A DNA stretch of 64,000 nucleotides from contig CM060080.1 in NCBI GenBank assembly GCA_030533445.1, forward strand, positions 3,803,052 to 3,867,051, written 5' to 3'. This DNA comes from Cyprinodon diabolis (Eukaryota > Chordata > Actinopteri > Cyprinodontiformes > Cyprinodontidae). Position 1 is the stretch's first letter; the number at the start of each line of letters is the position of its first letter. The translations under genes were made by a program, and so were the position numbers. The notes beneath the pieces were generated by a model. The model had not been told where the DNA came from. It searched no databases and was given only the letters and a program-made list of their open reading frames with translations. Positions 49,217-61,580 of the stretch are shown here, piece by piece.

Positions 49217-51019
49217 GTCCTTTTTATATGGTTTTACCCAGTTTGAGTTAAGAGTAGTAAATAACTTGCTCCCAGGAAAAGAACTGTGAGAAAGCCCCCG
49301 AGGCGCAACGGCTTTTTTTAGGGGACATAACTTCCTCATTTTAACAGCATGAACAGGAGCAAAGAACAGGGATGTTTCTCTGAACCTGGTTGTGGAGTGG
49401 ACTGTGTGAGCCGATACTAGAGCTTCACTCAAGGACCTGGAAGATGGAAGTCCAGTTGGATAACACAGGTTGAGAGAACCTGTCCATGATGAGCAAGCAT
49501 GAAGCGACAGTGGAGAGGAAAAAGCACCGCCTGCGCACTAGGAGCAGACTAGTTGCGGTTCGGAGGCCTTTTAAGATGAACTTTGGATACGGATTGGCTT
49601 TTGTGGAGACGTGGTTCAAAGCTGATTGGCTGTGTCGTAGGCGGATGAAGGCGAGCAATCAGTTTATTCAGTTGAACTTCCACCTAGGCTCCATTTGAAA
49701 AAATAAAAAAAACTAAAAAACTAAAAAAAAATCTGAGAAGACAGTAAATTGTTTTTCTCAAAGCATTTTTTAAATTAAAGAAGATTTCAAAGTTTATTTC
49801 TGGATTGCATTTCTTTCAAATTTCCATTTACACCAACAATGGAACAAAATGCACTCCATACTCTGAGTTCCAGCCTCTTTTTCTCTGGAGGCCACAGGAG
49901 GTGAATGCTGTCCACAGAGGTCCAGCTGCTCCTCTACCTAACAGTTTCTTTATTAAAGTTTTTCCACATTTTTGCTTGATGGGATCCGCTGAGGGATTCC
50001 TTCACTAAAACACATTCTACCAGCTGGTCTTAGAAGCTAAATGTGACTCCATTAGGTTCAACAGTGACGTGAACTTAATTCACATCTCTTCACATTCAGA
50101 TTTCTTCTGTTTTTGACTTTTTGCCAGACTTACAATTTTCTGATCATAAACCAGATTTTAACAGCATTTAAATAAGGGTTTTATTAAGGAAAGATATTTA
50201 ATACTTCGAACCTGGTCTTTTGAGCTGCAGTAAACCCTAAACATACAACTAAGGGTTAATTCACAACAGCTTCAGTTCAGCTTTTTGGATAAAAATTAGT
50301 GTTTTTCATCACAGAGAATGAATTTTAGTGCATTCTTCTTCACTGGATTCTTTAAACCAACCACAGTGGAGGTTCTTCCAGTTGATTCTATTATGATTCT
50401 ACTCAATATTAGAACAATAATCTGACACTCAGTGACACAATCGCACTTGATCAGACCGCTTGAGATGGTTGGTTGCAGTGTTCAAGGATGGACTTGGTAT
50501 GCTTAAGATAATCCAGTTAATTTTGACCCAATTCATCTTTCCCATAGTTGAATAATGACCTTTGACCTTCCGTGAGGCAGTGAGGCATCTTCTGGGACCT
50601 CCAGGAGGAATCCACGCTGAGATCCTGGAGTAATCTAGATAGACTGGCTGCTCCTGGAAAGGTTCTCCATTGGTCTGTGTTTGATTTATGCAATGTGAGT
50701 CTATTTTTCTGGAAAATAAGTCTAATTTAAGCTGATTTGAGTAACTCTCACAACATTTTCCAATAGAATAAGAACATTTGCTTTTTATTTGAAAAGGAAA
50801 AGGAATTCCACTATCTCTTTAACCTTAAATAAGATTATTAGATGTAATGAGCTTAAAATAATCTACTCAAAGATTGACATACTTACCTGCTTAAATTAAA
50901 AGGAAACACATTTATTTTAAGAAATCTATCATTATGTTTAGATCAGTTTTGTGTTCTGTTCAGTAGTTCTGTGGATTCCCAAAGAAAAAGCTTTATAACT
51001 CTTTCCAGACTGATTCCTA

Positions 51020-51845
51020 CGGAATTCTGACTTTTTTCTCAGAATTCTGAGATTAAAGTTAGAATTCTGACTTTAATCTCAGAATTCTAACTTTTTCTCC
51101 GAATTTTGAGATTAAAGTTAGAATTCTGACTTTTTTCCTCAGAATTCTGACTTTAATCTCAGAATTCTGACTGAATTCTGACAATAAAAAAAGTCTGAGA
51201 AAAAAGTCAGAATTCTGAGATTAAAGTCAGAATTCTGAGAAAAAAGTCAGAATTCTGAGATTAAAGTCAGAATTCTGAGATTGAAGTCAGAATTCTGACT
51301 TTTTTCTCAGCATTCTGAGATTAAAGTTAGAATTCTGACTTTAATCTCAGAATTCTAACTTTTTCTCCGAATTTTGAGATTAAAGTCAGAATTCTGACTT
51401 CAATCTCAGAAGTCTGACTTTAATCTCAGAATTCTAACTTTTTCTCAGAATTCTGAGATTAAAGTTAGAATTCTGACTTTTTTCCTCAGAATTCTGACTT
51501 TAATCTCAGAATTCTGACTGAATTCTGACAATAAAAAAAGTCTGAGAAAAAAGTCAGAATTCTGAGATTAAAGTCAGAATTCTGAGAAAAAAGTCAGAAT
51601 TCTGAGATTAAAGTCAGAATTCTGAGATTAAAGTTAGAATTCTGACTTTTTTCCTCAGAATTCTGACTTTAATCTCAGAATTCTGACTTTTTTCTCAGAA
51701 TTCTGACTTTAATCTCAGAATTCTGACTGAATTCTGACAATAAAAAAAGTCTGAGAAAAAAGTCAGAATTCCAAGATTAAAGTCAGAATTCTGAGAAAAA
51801 AGTCAGAATTCTGAGATTAAAGTCAGAATTCTGACTTTTTTTCCC
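51020..51845. repeat. Array of TCAGAATTCTGA palindromes
   Basis: About 36 GAATTC sites (hand count) in about 0.8 kb, mostly within the 12-bp palindrome TCAGAATTCTGA. Units are linked by GATTAAAGT/ACTTTAATC and GAAAAAAGT/ACTTTTTTC spacers in both orientations. The marker CTGAATTCTGACAATAAAAA recurs at 51171, 51518 and 51727, showing higher-order duplication. Confidence 0.95.
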
Positions 51846-52424
51846 ATACTATACTGAAATAAAATAAAAAAATCAGTTCACTTTTTTTTTTCAGTGTGCT
51901 TAATCCTCTTCCGTAGATTCCTTTGATTCTCTTCTGTTCTTGAATTTCTTTAGTTTGTGAAATGATGGACTGTTTATAAAGAGACCTGTCGGCCTACTTC
52001 ATGCTGTCTAACGGGATCTATTCAGGTGAGTTTTTACTCTACTGAGTGTTGCTCGTTAAGCTGATGATTTTTAATGACGGTTCAGTTTTAATGACAGTTC
52101 ATCCATATCCAGGGTGTGGGTATAATAATTTTTTTAAGGTTGGTTTAAGAATTAAATCATCTTTAGAAGCTGCCGTCTGTGTTTGTCTGGTGCTCATTTC
52201 TGTTTGTTGATCTGAAACATTCAGGAGTGACGAAAGCAGAGGGATTTGAAAGGAGGATCGAAAGGTTTTCAAAGAACTGTAACTACACTCCAAAACCTGA
52301 TTTAACAACCAGTCAACATTTCTTAGGAGTGTTTGAACTTAAATTAGACAGGTGAAAAAGACAATCTGCTGGTGGAATGAGACTTATTGCCCCACAAATA
52401 AAGATGTTAAATTCAAAGCACTTT

Positions 52425-53753
52425 TAGACTGCAAAAATGATCTAAAAATGAGTAAATATGTCTTAAATTAAGTGCATTTATCCTTACTTTGAGCAAGTAA
52501 ATAAGATAATCTGCCAAGGGAGTGAGTATTTTTACTCTTAAAATAAGTATAGAATTACATAATTAGATATTATGCACCTGAAATGAGAGACTAGTTGTTT
52601 TTTTCTTATTTTATATATACATTTCCTTATTCCATTGGCAAAGTGTATCACTTAACTGCTTAATTCAAGAAAAAATGCTATTATTTTAAGAAAAATAAAC
52701 TTAGATTAGAATTTTTCACAGTGTGGAAAAAAATTGAAATCTAGAAAAGTCATTTTTTCTTAAAATAAGTGCATTTGTTCTTGGATTGAGAAGGTAAAAC
52801 ATACATTTTGCCAATGGAACAAGACAATTTTCATTTAAAATAAGAAAACACAATTGCATTGTCTTATTTCAAGTGAATGTTATCTAATTATCTTATTTTA
52901 AGAGTAAAAACACTCATTCCATTAGCAAACTATCTCATTTACCTACTCAAATTAAGGGTAAATAAACTTAAGGAATTTCTAATAATGTCTAGATTGTTTT
53001 TCCAGTGTAAAGGTTGAGTTTCCTTATTTTAAGCTGGATTCATCTTATTTAAACAGCAAATTTGTTAACTTACCTGTTTGAATCAAGGGAAAAAATGGCT
53101 TACTTATGTTTCCTTTTTGCAGTGTAGGAACAGTTCGAAACAGCTGTACAAATAAGGAAGAAATATTTAAAAATATATAAGTTTCAATTTTCTGAGCAGC
53201 TAGATAAGTTGATCTGTCAACAAAATGTGTATTTTTGCCCTATAAATAAGATAATAGTTTTTTTTTCTTACTTTAAATGTAAATCATCTTATTCTATTGA
53301 CAAACTGTCTTACCTACCTGCCCAAAATCAAGGGAAAATAAACTTATTTCAAGCAAAATAGGCTTACTTAGATTTAAGTTGTATGCCAATCTTATCCAGC
53401 TGCATGATGTTTTATATAATTGGATAAGCTTTTGGTCTCGTATGCACTGCAAAAATGATCTAGAAATAAGTAAAAATTTTTAAAATTATTAAATAAAATT
53501 ATTTAACCTTAATCTGAGCAGGTAAATAATCCCAAATCTAATCCCATCTGCCAATGGGATTCGATTTTTACCCCTAATACAAGATAATCAGATAAAATTC
53601 AGTTGAAATAAGAAAATGCAATCAATTCTTCTAATTTCAAATGTACATTTTCTTGTTGGCAAAGTGTCTCACTTACCTCCTCAATTCAAGAAAAAAGGCA
53701 CTTATTTACACTTAAGAAATAATTGTTTATTCAGACTTCCATTTTTTGCAGTG
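52425..53753. mobile_element. Cluster of CACTGCAAAA / TTTTTGCAGTG MITEs
   Basis: 53445-53753 is one full unit, CACTGCAAAAATGATC to CATTTTTTGCAGTG. Upstream, 52425-53127 holds several overlapping copies with the same internal phrases (AGTAAATAAGATAATCTGCC, TCTTATTTCAAGTGAATG). Similar pieces occur at 28560, 35745-36470, 37145 and 50690-50960. Confidence 0.65.
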
Positions 53754-56150
53754 TAAAGGACCTAGAGATTTTATAAGTTGTATAAATAAATGAGTAATTT
53801 GAACCTTTGTCCATAATGTGAATAAAATTCACAACTAAAACTCAGAGATCCACATCCGCTGAGATCTTTTGGACATAGCAACATCTCCCATTGGCAACCA
53901 GCAAAAGTTGGCTGTGGTATAACTTTTGAGCAATATTGCCTGTTGGCACGCAATCACACGCCAGCATTGCTGTGTCGCCCACCTATCACTGCGGCACAGC
54001 TGTCACTGCAGTGAGAAGTCTGTACCCCCCCTCCCTCCATATCAGATGTCTGCATACTTCGTTTTTCACACAGGAGGTGGGACTGTGTGGTTTTCTAGTT
54101 GGACACCCAGTCAAATGGTGGAAATCCCATCGTCTGTGCAGCACAGAGACGAGCCGCCGTCTGAGCCGATATTAGGAGTTTATCTAACTTTATGTGAACA
54201 CTGTGGCTCTTCCGTCCGTCAGCGAGTCGGTAACAGTTCAAAAAGGCAGGAAATGGTGCCATGAAATGTGGACTAATGAATTTCATTGGATGTTTAATGA
54301 TGCATTGGAACAGCAGGTTCTCCAGGCAGGAACAACTTTAAAACAAACTGGTTTAATTCATTTTAAAAACAAGAATTTGGAGTTTATTTCTACTTCGTTT
54401 TACTAAAAAACAAACCAAAAACACAAATGTTCCCACGAAAAACCTCTTCAATATCTTCTAAAAGTAAATGACCTGAAAAAAAAAAGACAAAGGTGGTTCA
54501 TATCTTTTCCATGGCTGTATTTACATACACCCCCAATACTTGGTCAAATACTGCTTTGCAAGTTGCAGAGAAACCACAGACTTCTTGCAGCTACAGACGA
54601 GGCCCTGGCATCCTGCTATCTGGGTGTTTGACTGCTCCACTTATCAGAACAGGTAGAGGATTTAGATATTAGGTTCCCATCTATCCAAGGAAGTCAGTGT
54701 CAGTCACCCCAGATTGGTGTGTCCAAGCTCATAGTTTTCCATCCATTCTAAATTACTTTAAAAAGACAAACAAACAAAAAATCTTGAAAGCATGTTCAGA
54801 AACAACCTAAAACCCCAAAAGGCTTGACTCCATTGTAAACTGTGGTTAAACAGCCTTTATGGTCAGAGGAGACAAAGTTTGAGTTTGTTTTCTTTTACCA
54901 TAATGATAAAAAGTGTCTTTGGAGGCGTAAACATGAAGATTTGAATCTTAATATGCTGCTGTGGGTCTTTGTAACTTCAAGAGGATGACTTTTAAATTCC
55001 TTAAAGTGTAACTCACCCCAAAATTCATTTTTAAAAATTTTATTTAGGTAAACGGGTTAAACTGGGCATATGGTGTGCTCTTTTTAAATATTGCTGGGAT
55101 TTTTCTAAAACATTTTCATGCGAACTTCTTTAGTTCTGCAATATTTGTATTAAAGGGTTGTAACAATAGGCTTTACTTAAGCAATATTTAGTTTTGCTGT
55201 AAAAATAATCCAGTAAAAATGCTGAAAGCAGCTATGTAGAAATCACAAGAGGTGATGAACATGATGTGGACCAAATGGAGAAAGAGGGGAGAGTTAGCTG
55301 AAGAGGATGGTGTTTGAGCAGCTGCTGCTAGGAGATGCTAACCCAAATGTCGAGCTATGCTACAAAGAGCTCTAGTTTCCAATTGAGGCTGTTAGCGGTT
55401 AGCTTCAGGATCAAAACATTTTCTCAGAGCGATGGGTTACAATGACTGAAAGATCACTGTCACTGTAAACAGTCATTCCTTATCTTATGATTTTTCATGT
55501 TAGCTTCTGCTAATGGTGTTAGTTCTAGCTAATGTAGTAAACAATAGATCCCAATCTGATCACTTTTGTTTTTTCCAACAGATATCTCATGCATAATGGC
55601 TTATGAAAAAATGTAGATATCTGCTCAGTGTGCGTTCTCCATATTTACACCAATTAAACACAAAATGATAAAAAATAACTGCTAATGCCTATCCTTCCTG
55701 TGTTTAATTTTAATCAGACATTAAAATCACCAACCCAGCATGCATTGCACAGGAAAAGGAATACTGATTTTTAGTTAACAGGAAAATTACAAAACATTTA
55801 GACCGACATGTTCAACTAGATGTGGATCAGTTCTCTTTAAAACGGTCTACTGCTGCATTTAGAGACCGTATAGAAGGTGGTTACTTTCAAGTTCAGTAAA
55901 ATATTTTCATACTGAACTGTGGTGAAATAGTTAATAATTTTTGCCTGCAAGTTAAAACTTCAAAAATTGAGAATGTTTTTTATTTTATTTTATATTCTGG
56001 CACTTGCAGTTTTCACCACTTAAAATACGCTTTACATGCAAACGGTAAGAACAGCAAAGGGAAAACCTTGAGTAATTGTTCGGCTTGCTGCTGGGGATTC
56101 CCAGTGCTACCAATATGCAGGGCATAAAGGTAAACAGTGCGTGATTTAAG

Positions 56151-57030
56151 TGTCATGATCTGGCCTGATAGCTGGCCTTAATTGTTCTTTTCACTGTCCT
56201 GCCTAACTCTGCCCGGTTTTCTAATTATCACTCATCTCATCCACCTGCGTCTGTTGCTTTATATTTGGTTCAGATCATTGTTTGTTCCTGTTTGCCTTCT
56301 GTTAGTTAGTCAGTTTTGTTAGTTTTATGTTCCAGTGAGGAGTTTATTCTCAAGCCAGTGTCCTCAGGCGAGTTTATTCCGTAACCAGTGGTGAGAGCGT
56401 TTCAGCGTTTCCCGACTGATTCTGATTTCCTGGTTCTGTTCCCTCTCACCCACTGGCCCTGTCTGTCCCTGCCTGATCTGTTTGCCTGAACCACGGTTGG
56501 ACTGCTGCTGGATTCTGCCTCCTAGGTGCGTTTCTGTCTGAGCTGGATGCTCGATGCATGGGACTCCGAACCTGCCTTCACCCTCTGATGGAGTCTGGAA
56601 CCTGGATATGTCCGTTCCTGTGTGGATCGGAACCCCTGACCGGACTACGGACTCCTGGATTCCAGTACCACTCCAGTCTGATCTGAATCCCTGTCCTGGA
56701 TTGGAGTCATCCTTGTTCACTGGGGCTGCAGCATCGGGGACGCTTTGGATGGTATCGGCTTATTCTGCCTAAGATTGAGAGGATTGACTGAACTGTTAAA
56801 CTCACTCTGATAATAATCTGTTCAGATGATCGTGGTCACTTACCTGTGTTTCTCCCTCCAGAGTGTCAGTGATGGGGCATAGCACCGTCCTCCTCCTACA
56901 GTCGCTACAGGTCCGCAGATCTTCAGTAGCGCGCTTCAATTATGTCTATTTTTGTGTTAATAAACGTTTTGATCTTTCCTACTGACTGTCTCGCCTTAAA
57001 TACTGGGTCCATCTGTGCCTTTTTATGACA
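56151..57030 (+). mobile_element. Solo LTR, Ty3/gypsy-type, with 5-bp TSD
   Basis: TGTCATGATCTGG...CTTTTTATGACA, flanked by TTAAG at 56146-56150 and 57031-57035. A TATA-like TTTATAT lies at about 56258 and AATAAA at 56959-56964. At 880 bp there is no internal region left, so it formed by LTR-LTR recombination. Confidence 0.85.
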
Positions 57031-57754
57031 TTAAGCTTCCTTAAAGAATTAATTCTGTCCTGTTCCTTCTTGCAGGGATCACATTATCGTTTCTCGAATG
57101 AAAAAAAAATTTAAAATTCAGCCTCAAAAGCACATAATCAGAACAACATTAATCCCCTGAATGCTATGAAGCATTTCATAAAAGATGGGGCTGAGAGTTG
57201 TTTCATTCCCAACATCAGTCTGACAGGTTCCTCTATTCCAAGGGGAATTGAGAATTAGTCTGCGAGACCCGAAACTGGGTTCTGATACCACTCAACCCAC
57301 AGACTTCTTTGATTCTGTGGTGAAACTGCTCTGTGTCCAACAGCCACTTTGAGTTGATTTCAGGGAATTTCTCTTCCTGCACGTCTCATCCATCACCGTT
57401 TTATTAAACATGTTTGACTGAGCCTCTATGTAATCTAAACGTTGTGCAACACATTTAAAAAAAGGAGAAAAGAAGTTTGACTAATGAAAAAACAAACTCT
57501 AGATTTTGGTTTGTTTTCACGTTTTGAACCGGAAACAATCACTTTAACTACATCTAACTGGTCAGTCACCAATTCTGGGCAGACTCTCTACATCCTACAA
57601 GTCTCCTAAATACAGTCATTCTGGGAGCATCAGAGAACCCAAACAACATCCATGTCAGCAGGTCACAGGTGCTTTTAGACTTGGAAGTAAAGATTGGGAA
57701 ATCCGAAAATAACCTTATTATTAAAATGGTTTCTGACAGCCAATGTTTATTCAT

Positions 57755-58440
57755 TGTCAATGCTCAGAAAATAGGACCCAGAATTCAGGCAGACAACAGG
57801 TTAGTATAAAGTTAAACGCTTTATTGACCGCTTCTGGATTGCGTGGCTCAGTTGGGACCGGCTTGCTGGATTCTCTGTCGAGATAGACACGCAGGTTAGT
57901 GAGCACAACACTCAGACGGGGAACAATAGTGAGCATGTGAGTCACTAACCTGGTTCTTAGTTCTGACCGAGACCAAAGGAAGAAGGGGGAACCAACTGGA
58001 TGACTTATCCACTGCTTGTGGCGGGAGCCGCCCAGAGAGTTCCAGGAGTGAGGCCGAGGAGACTGACGAGTGGAAGCCAGCAGACGCAGGAGAGCACAAG
58101 AATCCAGAGGCAGAACCCAGAGCAGGTGACGAGGCAGATGTCCAGACCGGAAGATCGGAGAGATGCTGAGGTACCAGAGGGAAAATTCAAGCTCAGGTCA
58201 GGAACAGATCCAAGGGAGAGCCATAACAGGCATAGTCCAAACAGCAGTCCAGACACAAGAGGGCGAGCCAAAACTCAGGAATCCAGAGGCAGAAACAGGG
58301 GAGGATCAGGCACTCAAAACACAAGAGGATCCGCTAGAAAACCCTCATATTCAGCTCGAATAACCTGGCACTGATGGCTGGAAACAGGCAGCATAAATAG
58401 CAGCTGGAACAGGTGGATCAGACGGCGGCAGATGAAAACT
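57755..58440 (-). mobile_element. LTR fragment, opposite orientation
   Basis: The minus strand ends ...CATTGACA at 57755, has AATAAA at 57825-57820 and CTATTTATGCTGCCTG near 58390. Its layout resembles the LTR at 56151. The promoter-side terminus is missing. Confidence 0.5.
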
Positions 58441-58559
58441 TTAAGTATCTAGAAACAATATATATTTCTAGGAGATGTTCCACAATAGAGTATTAATATT
58501 TTGCAGTAAAGCTACCTTTTACTCGAGTCAGTTTTTGGCTGAATTAACTGATCAAAAAA

Positions 58560-58960
58560 AGATCCACACCCCGTTGTAGTTTTCCTGCCTCTACAAAAAC
58601 CTTTGTTTTAGTTCCTTTGTTTTTAGCTCCAAACTTATTCCTACCAAAAAGAAACACATCCCAACAGCATGATGCTGCCACCACCATGCCTGCATCACAG
58701 TCAGGGTGTTAGCTTTGCAGAATAGATGACTAAAAGTTTACAGTATGTGGATCTCTGAAGCTCCTTAGAGTCCCTTAGACCCCAAATCCTCTGATCCTTG
58801 CTCTCCTTGGTTTGTATTCAGGTGGACGTTCTGTAGGCTCAGACTGATGATTTGTTTTCTGGTCACAAACGATCTTCACTCTGGGCAGAACAGAGAGATA
58901 CACGACTTCTCCCTTTAGAGGAGCTTTGTTTCCTTCCTTTACATGTATGTCTTAGCTGCT
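58560..58960 (-). pseudogene. Tc1-like fragment (minus)
   Basis: CCCAACAGCATGATGCTGCC, ACCACCATGCCTGCATCACA and GGTGTTAG are reversed Tc1 landmarks. Confidence 0.55.
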
Positions 58961-60119
58961 GTAAAAAAAAAAAAAAAAGGCCCACTTCCTTCTAACCTCA
59001 CTCTTCTTGCTCTTACTCAATCTTCCTCTATTTATAAAACACAAAGGGAAGAGAGAGTTAATGTAGAAAAGCCGAGGGTTTGTGTGAAAATGGAGAACAG
59101 GCCGGCGGTGGCTGATTCACTGCGCCGCTCTGTGCCATCTCCGACCACCCGTACTCCTGTCGTATCTTCAGAGGTGAATTATGTGTCTGTTGTTTGGAGG
59201 ACGGCTGCGGCGGACGGAGAGCAGCTCGTTTATTAAAGTCTAAGGTCGGAAGATGATCAGAGGTCCACACAGTTCTCTGCATTCTTATAATCCTTAAAAC
59301 ATGGCTATAGAAGCTTTGTCTGTATGTCTGATATCTCTTCTTGCCTTTTTGCTTTTATGTTTTCATTTTCAATCCTCAGGACCAAAGCTGAAATTTTCCT
59401 TTAAATCTTTCAACAACAAAAAACCTAAACAAAAACAAAGAAACACTAAATTTGTTTTAATACCACAAGCACTTTTCTAAATGCTAAATCAACAGAAAAA
59501 CAATGCAGTCTGCTCCTTTCCAAGCTGACAGCTTAACAACATCGCTGCCAAGATGCTTTTCTCTGTCTCTGAAGCGTTACTTATTGTACAGAGGAAGTGT
59601 GAAAAATGGGCTGCGTCAGAAAAGTCGGGATTCACACCATCAAAATCAGCCCTTTGACATCCAATTTGCTGTAGGGCATGTGGACGAGCTGAGGTCAAAG
59701 GTCAAAAATTCTAAAAATCTGGAACAGAATAATCCAAATATTTTACAGTTTGGATTCCTCAACATGGAGAGCAGAGAAATGATAGAAAATGAAACAGTGC
59801 CTGCACAAAAATGTTTCAAATCTTAATTTCTCTGAGCAGGTTTCGTCCTTTCACTAATGATCACATTTATAATCTGTTCTCTCTATCGGTGCACGATGTG
59901 AAGAAATGTCACTCAGCTTTGATTTTAGAATAATCCAATATAAAATCTAAACAGTTATCATTTATCATCAGTCTTTAAGGTGCAACAGACCTATTATGTC
60001 GCCAGTATATTTAAAATCAAAGTAGTCCAAGGTAAAAGTTCTGATTTAACTGAAGAAATCGAATGTATCTAAATGCTCGAAACTGGTTGAAAATATATAA
60101 ATATTTACTTCTAACTGAA

Positions 60120-60330
60120 AACATGGAACCCCACTTGGGATAAGCGTGTAAGAAAATAGATGGAGGGATGGATGAAAACATAGAGGGCTGCACAGTGGAG
60201 AAGTGGGCAGCACGGCTGCCTTGCAGCGAGAAGGGCCGGGAATCGAACCCAAACCTTCATTTCTGCATGGAGTTTGCATGTTCTCCCTGTAGACAGCTGG
60301 AAATAGGCACCAGTAGTGGATTCTTGACCA
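60120..60330 (+). repeat. Fish SINE/LINE tail pieces
   Basis: CCACTTGGGATAAGCGTGTA then AATAGATGGAGGGATGGATG is the end of one unit. It is followed by GTGGGCAGCACGGCTGCC, CGGGAATCGAACCC and TGGAGTTTGCATGTTCTCCC, an internally deleted second unit. Confidence 0.6.
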
Positions 60331-60452
60331 ATAGGAATAGTCGTTTGAATTTATGGGAGATGGAGCTCAGGCCATGCCAAGTGCTAGTAGCTAGCATTAG
60401 CAGACCTGCCAACTGCTTATTCCTGTAATGTCCTCATATGGGACCTTGATTT

Positions 60453-60655
60453 GTGGAGTGGCGGCCTAGTGGTTGCTCCATTGCGCTTGGAATATAGAAG
60501 TTCCAAATTCAAGCCCCACTCCCACAGACTGCTACTCTCGGTCCCTGAGCCAGACCCTTAACCCCACACTGCTACCCGGATGCTGCACAATGGTAAATGC
60601 AGAGAGTTAATTTCGTTGCCCTGTACTTGTGACAGTATAATGACAATAACAGGGG
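60453..60655 (+). mobile_element. tRNA-derived SINE, relative of 18061-18292
   Basis: GGCGGCCTAGTGGTTGCTCC, CCCTGAGCCAGACCCTTAAC, CCCACACTGCTACCCGG, a TGACAATAA tail; the B box is degenerate. Confidence 0.65.
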
Positions 60656-60754
60656 TAGAAAATAAAACCCATTTCATCATATCTGTCCTCCATCTTAAAG
60701 TCCATAGGAGCTCTGAAACATCATCCAGTTTTGGTTTCTTGGTCCATGAAGGCT

Positions 60755-61580
60755 AAAGGCCAATTTATGCTTCTGACACATAGCCTCTGAAACCGTCAAA
60801 TCTGTCTCGAAATCCTGGCTACTCGTCAGATGGTCGCAAACCTGCAGTCCTCAAGTGGAAGTGCGCAGACAAAAAGCAGCTGGGATTGGTCCTTGGTATG
60901 TCTTTCCAGCTGTCTGTGCGGTCGTCCTTCTCGATTCGGTCCGGGGCGCGCCATTTTTAAAAACCGAGAAACAACTACAATGGACAACTATGATGAAAGG
61001 TTAATCGAGGAGGTTCTGAAGTACAATCCGTTGAAGGAGCCTATTTGGGAGTTCACGAATAGGCTCCTCCTTGCACTTTGGTGGGAAACTGCTGTGCGTC
61101 CCTAGAAATTCCAGACCGACATGACGGAGCAGAAGCATACCATACTGCCCTTAACAGCCTACCTCAACCAAAGAACGTCCGCATCAAGTGTGGAGGATTT
61201 AGAGAGCCGACTAGAGACGACAAATAGGCTACTGGAGCACGTCTTCTATCAAGGTGTTGGAGTCCTCAGGTATACCGAGTACCATATATCTACGTTTAGA
61301 CAGTAGAGGTTTACATCCCTGCCATTATAATAAAATTGCTCTTATAAGTATTTATTACGTGTTCACCTTTTGGAGAAATCTTACTTCATATCCCACCTTT
61401 ATGACACCATTATCATTATGTTCCAGACACATGAATCGCTGTTTTACAAGCGCATTGTTTTTCTCTCCTGGTGTGCATCGGTATCTGTGTTTGCTCTGGG
61501 CGCTGCATGCGTCCAGTCATCCCTCATATGCAGATCTGAAGTGGTCAGGTGGATCATTGAGAGGCAGAGCTTTTAACTGA
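60755..61580 (+). mobile_element. PIF/Harbinger-like relic
   Basis: It opens with AAAGGCCAATTTATGCTTCT, a terminus common in fish Harbinger elements. It contains the start of a MADF/Myb-like accessory ORF at 60980-61105 (MDNYDERLIEEVLKYNPLKE) that soon runs into a stop. The matching right terminus was not found, so the 3' limit is approximate. Confidence 0.5.

Larger units (their letters stand above)
47463..49858. mobile_element. TA-flanked palindromic MITE, copy 4, split by later insertions
   Basis: The left end is TGGAGTGAACTTTGTTCCAT and the right end is AATGGAACAAAATGCACTCCA followed by TA. The landmarks AGACCAATAGAAATGCGG and AAGTGAAGAGAATTTGATCGG are at 47853 and 47897. About 1.7 kb of LTR-like and other repeat sequence (roughly 48020-49690) is inserted. 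Confidence 0.5.

Noticed and set aside
51020..51845. CRISPR-like array
   Set aside because: Spacers are not unique and repeats are palindromic in both orientations; eukaryotic context.
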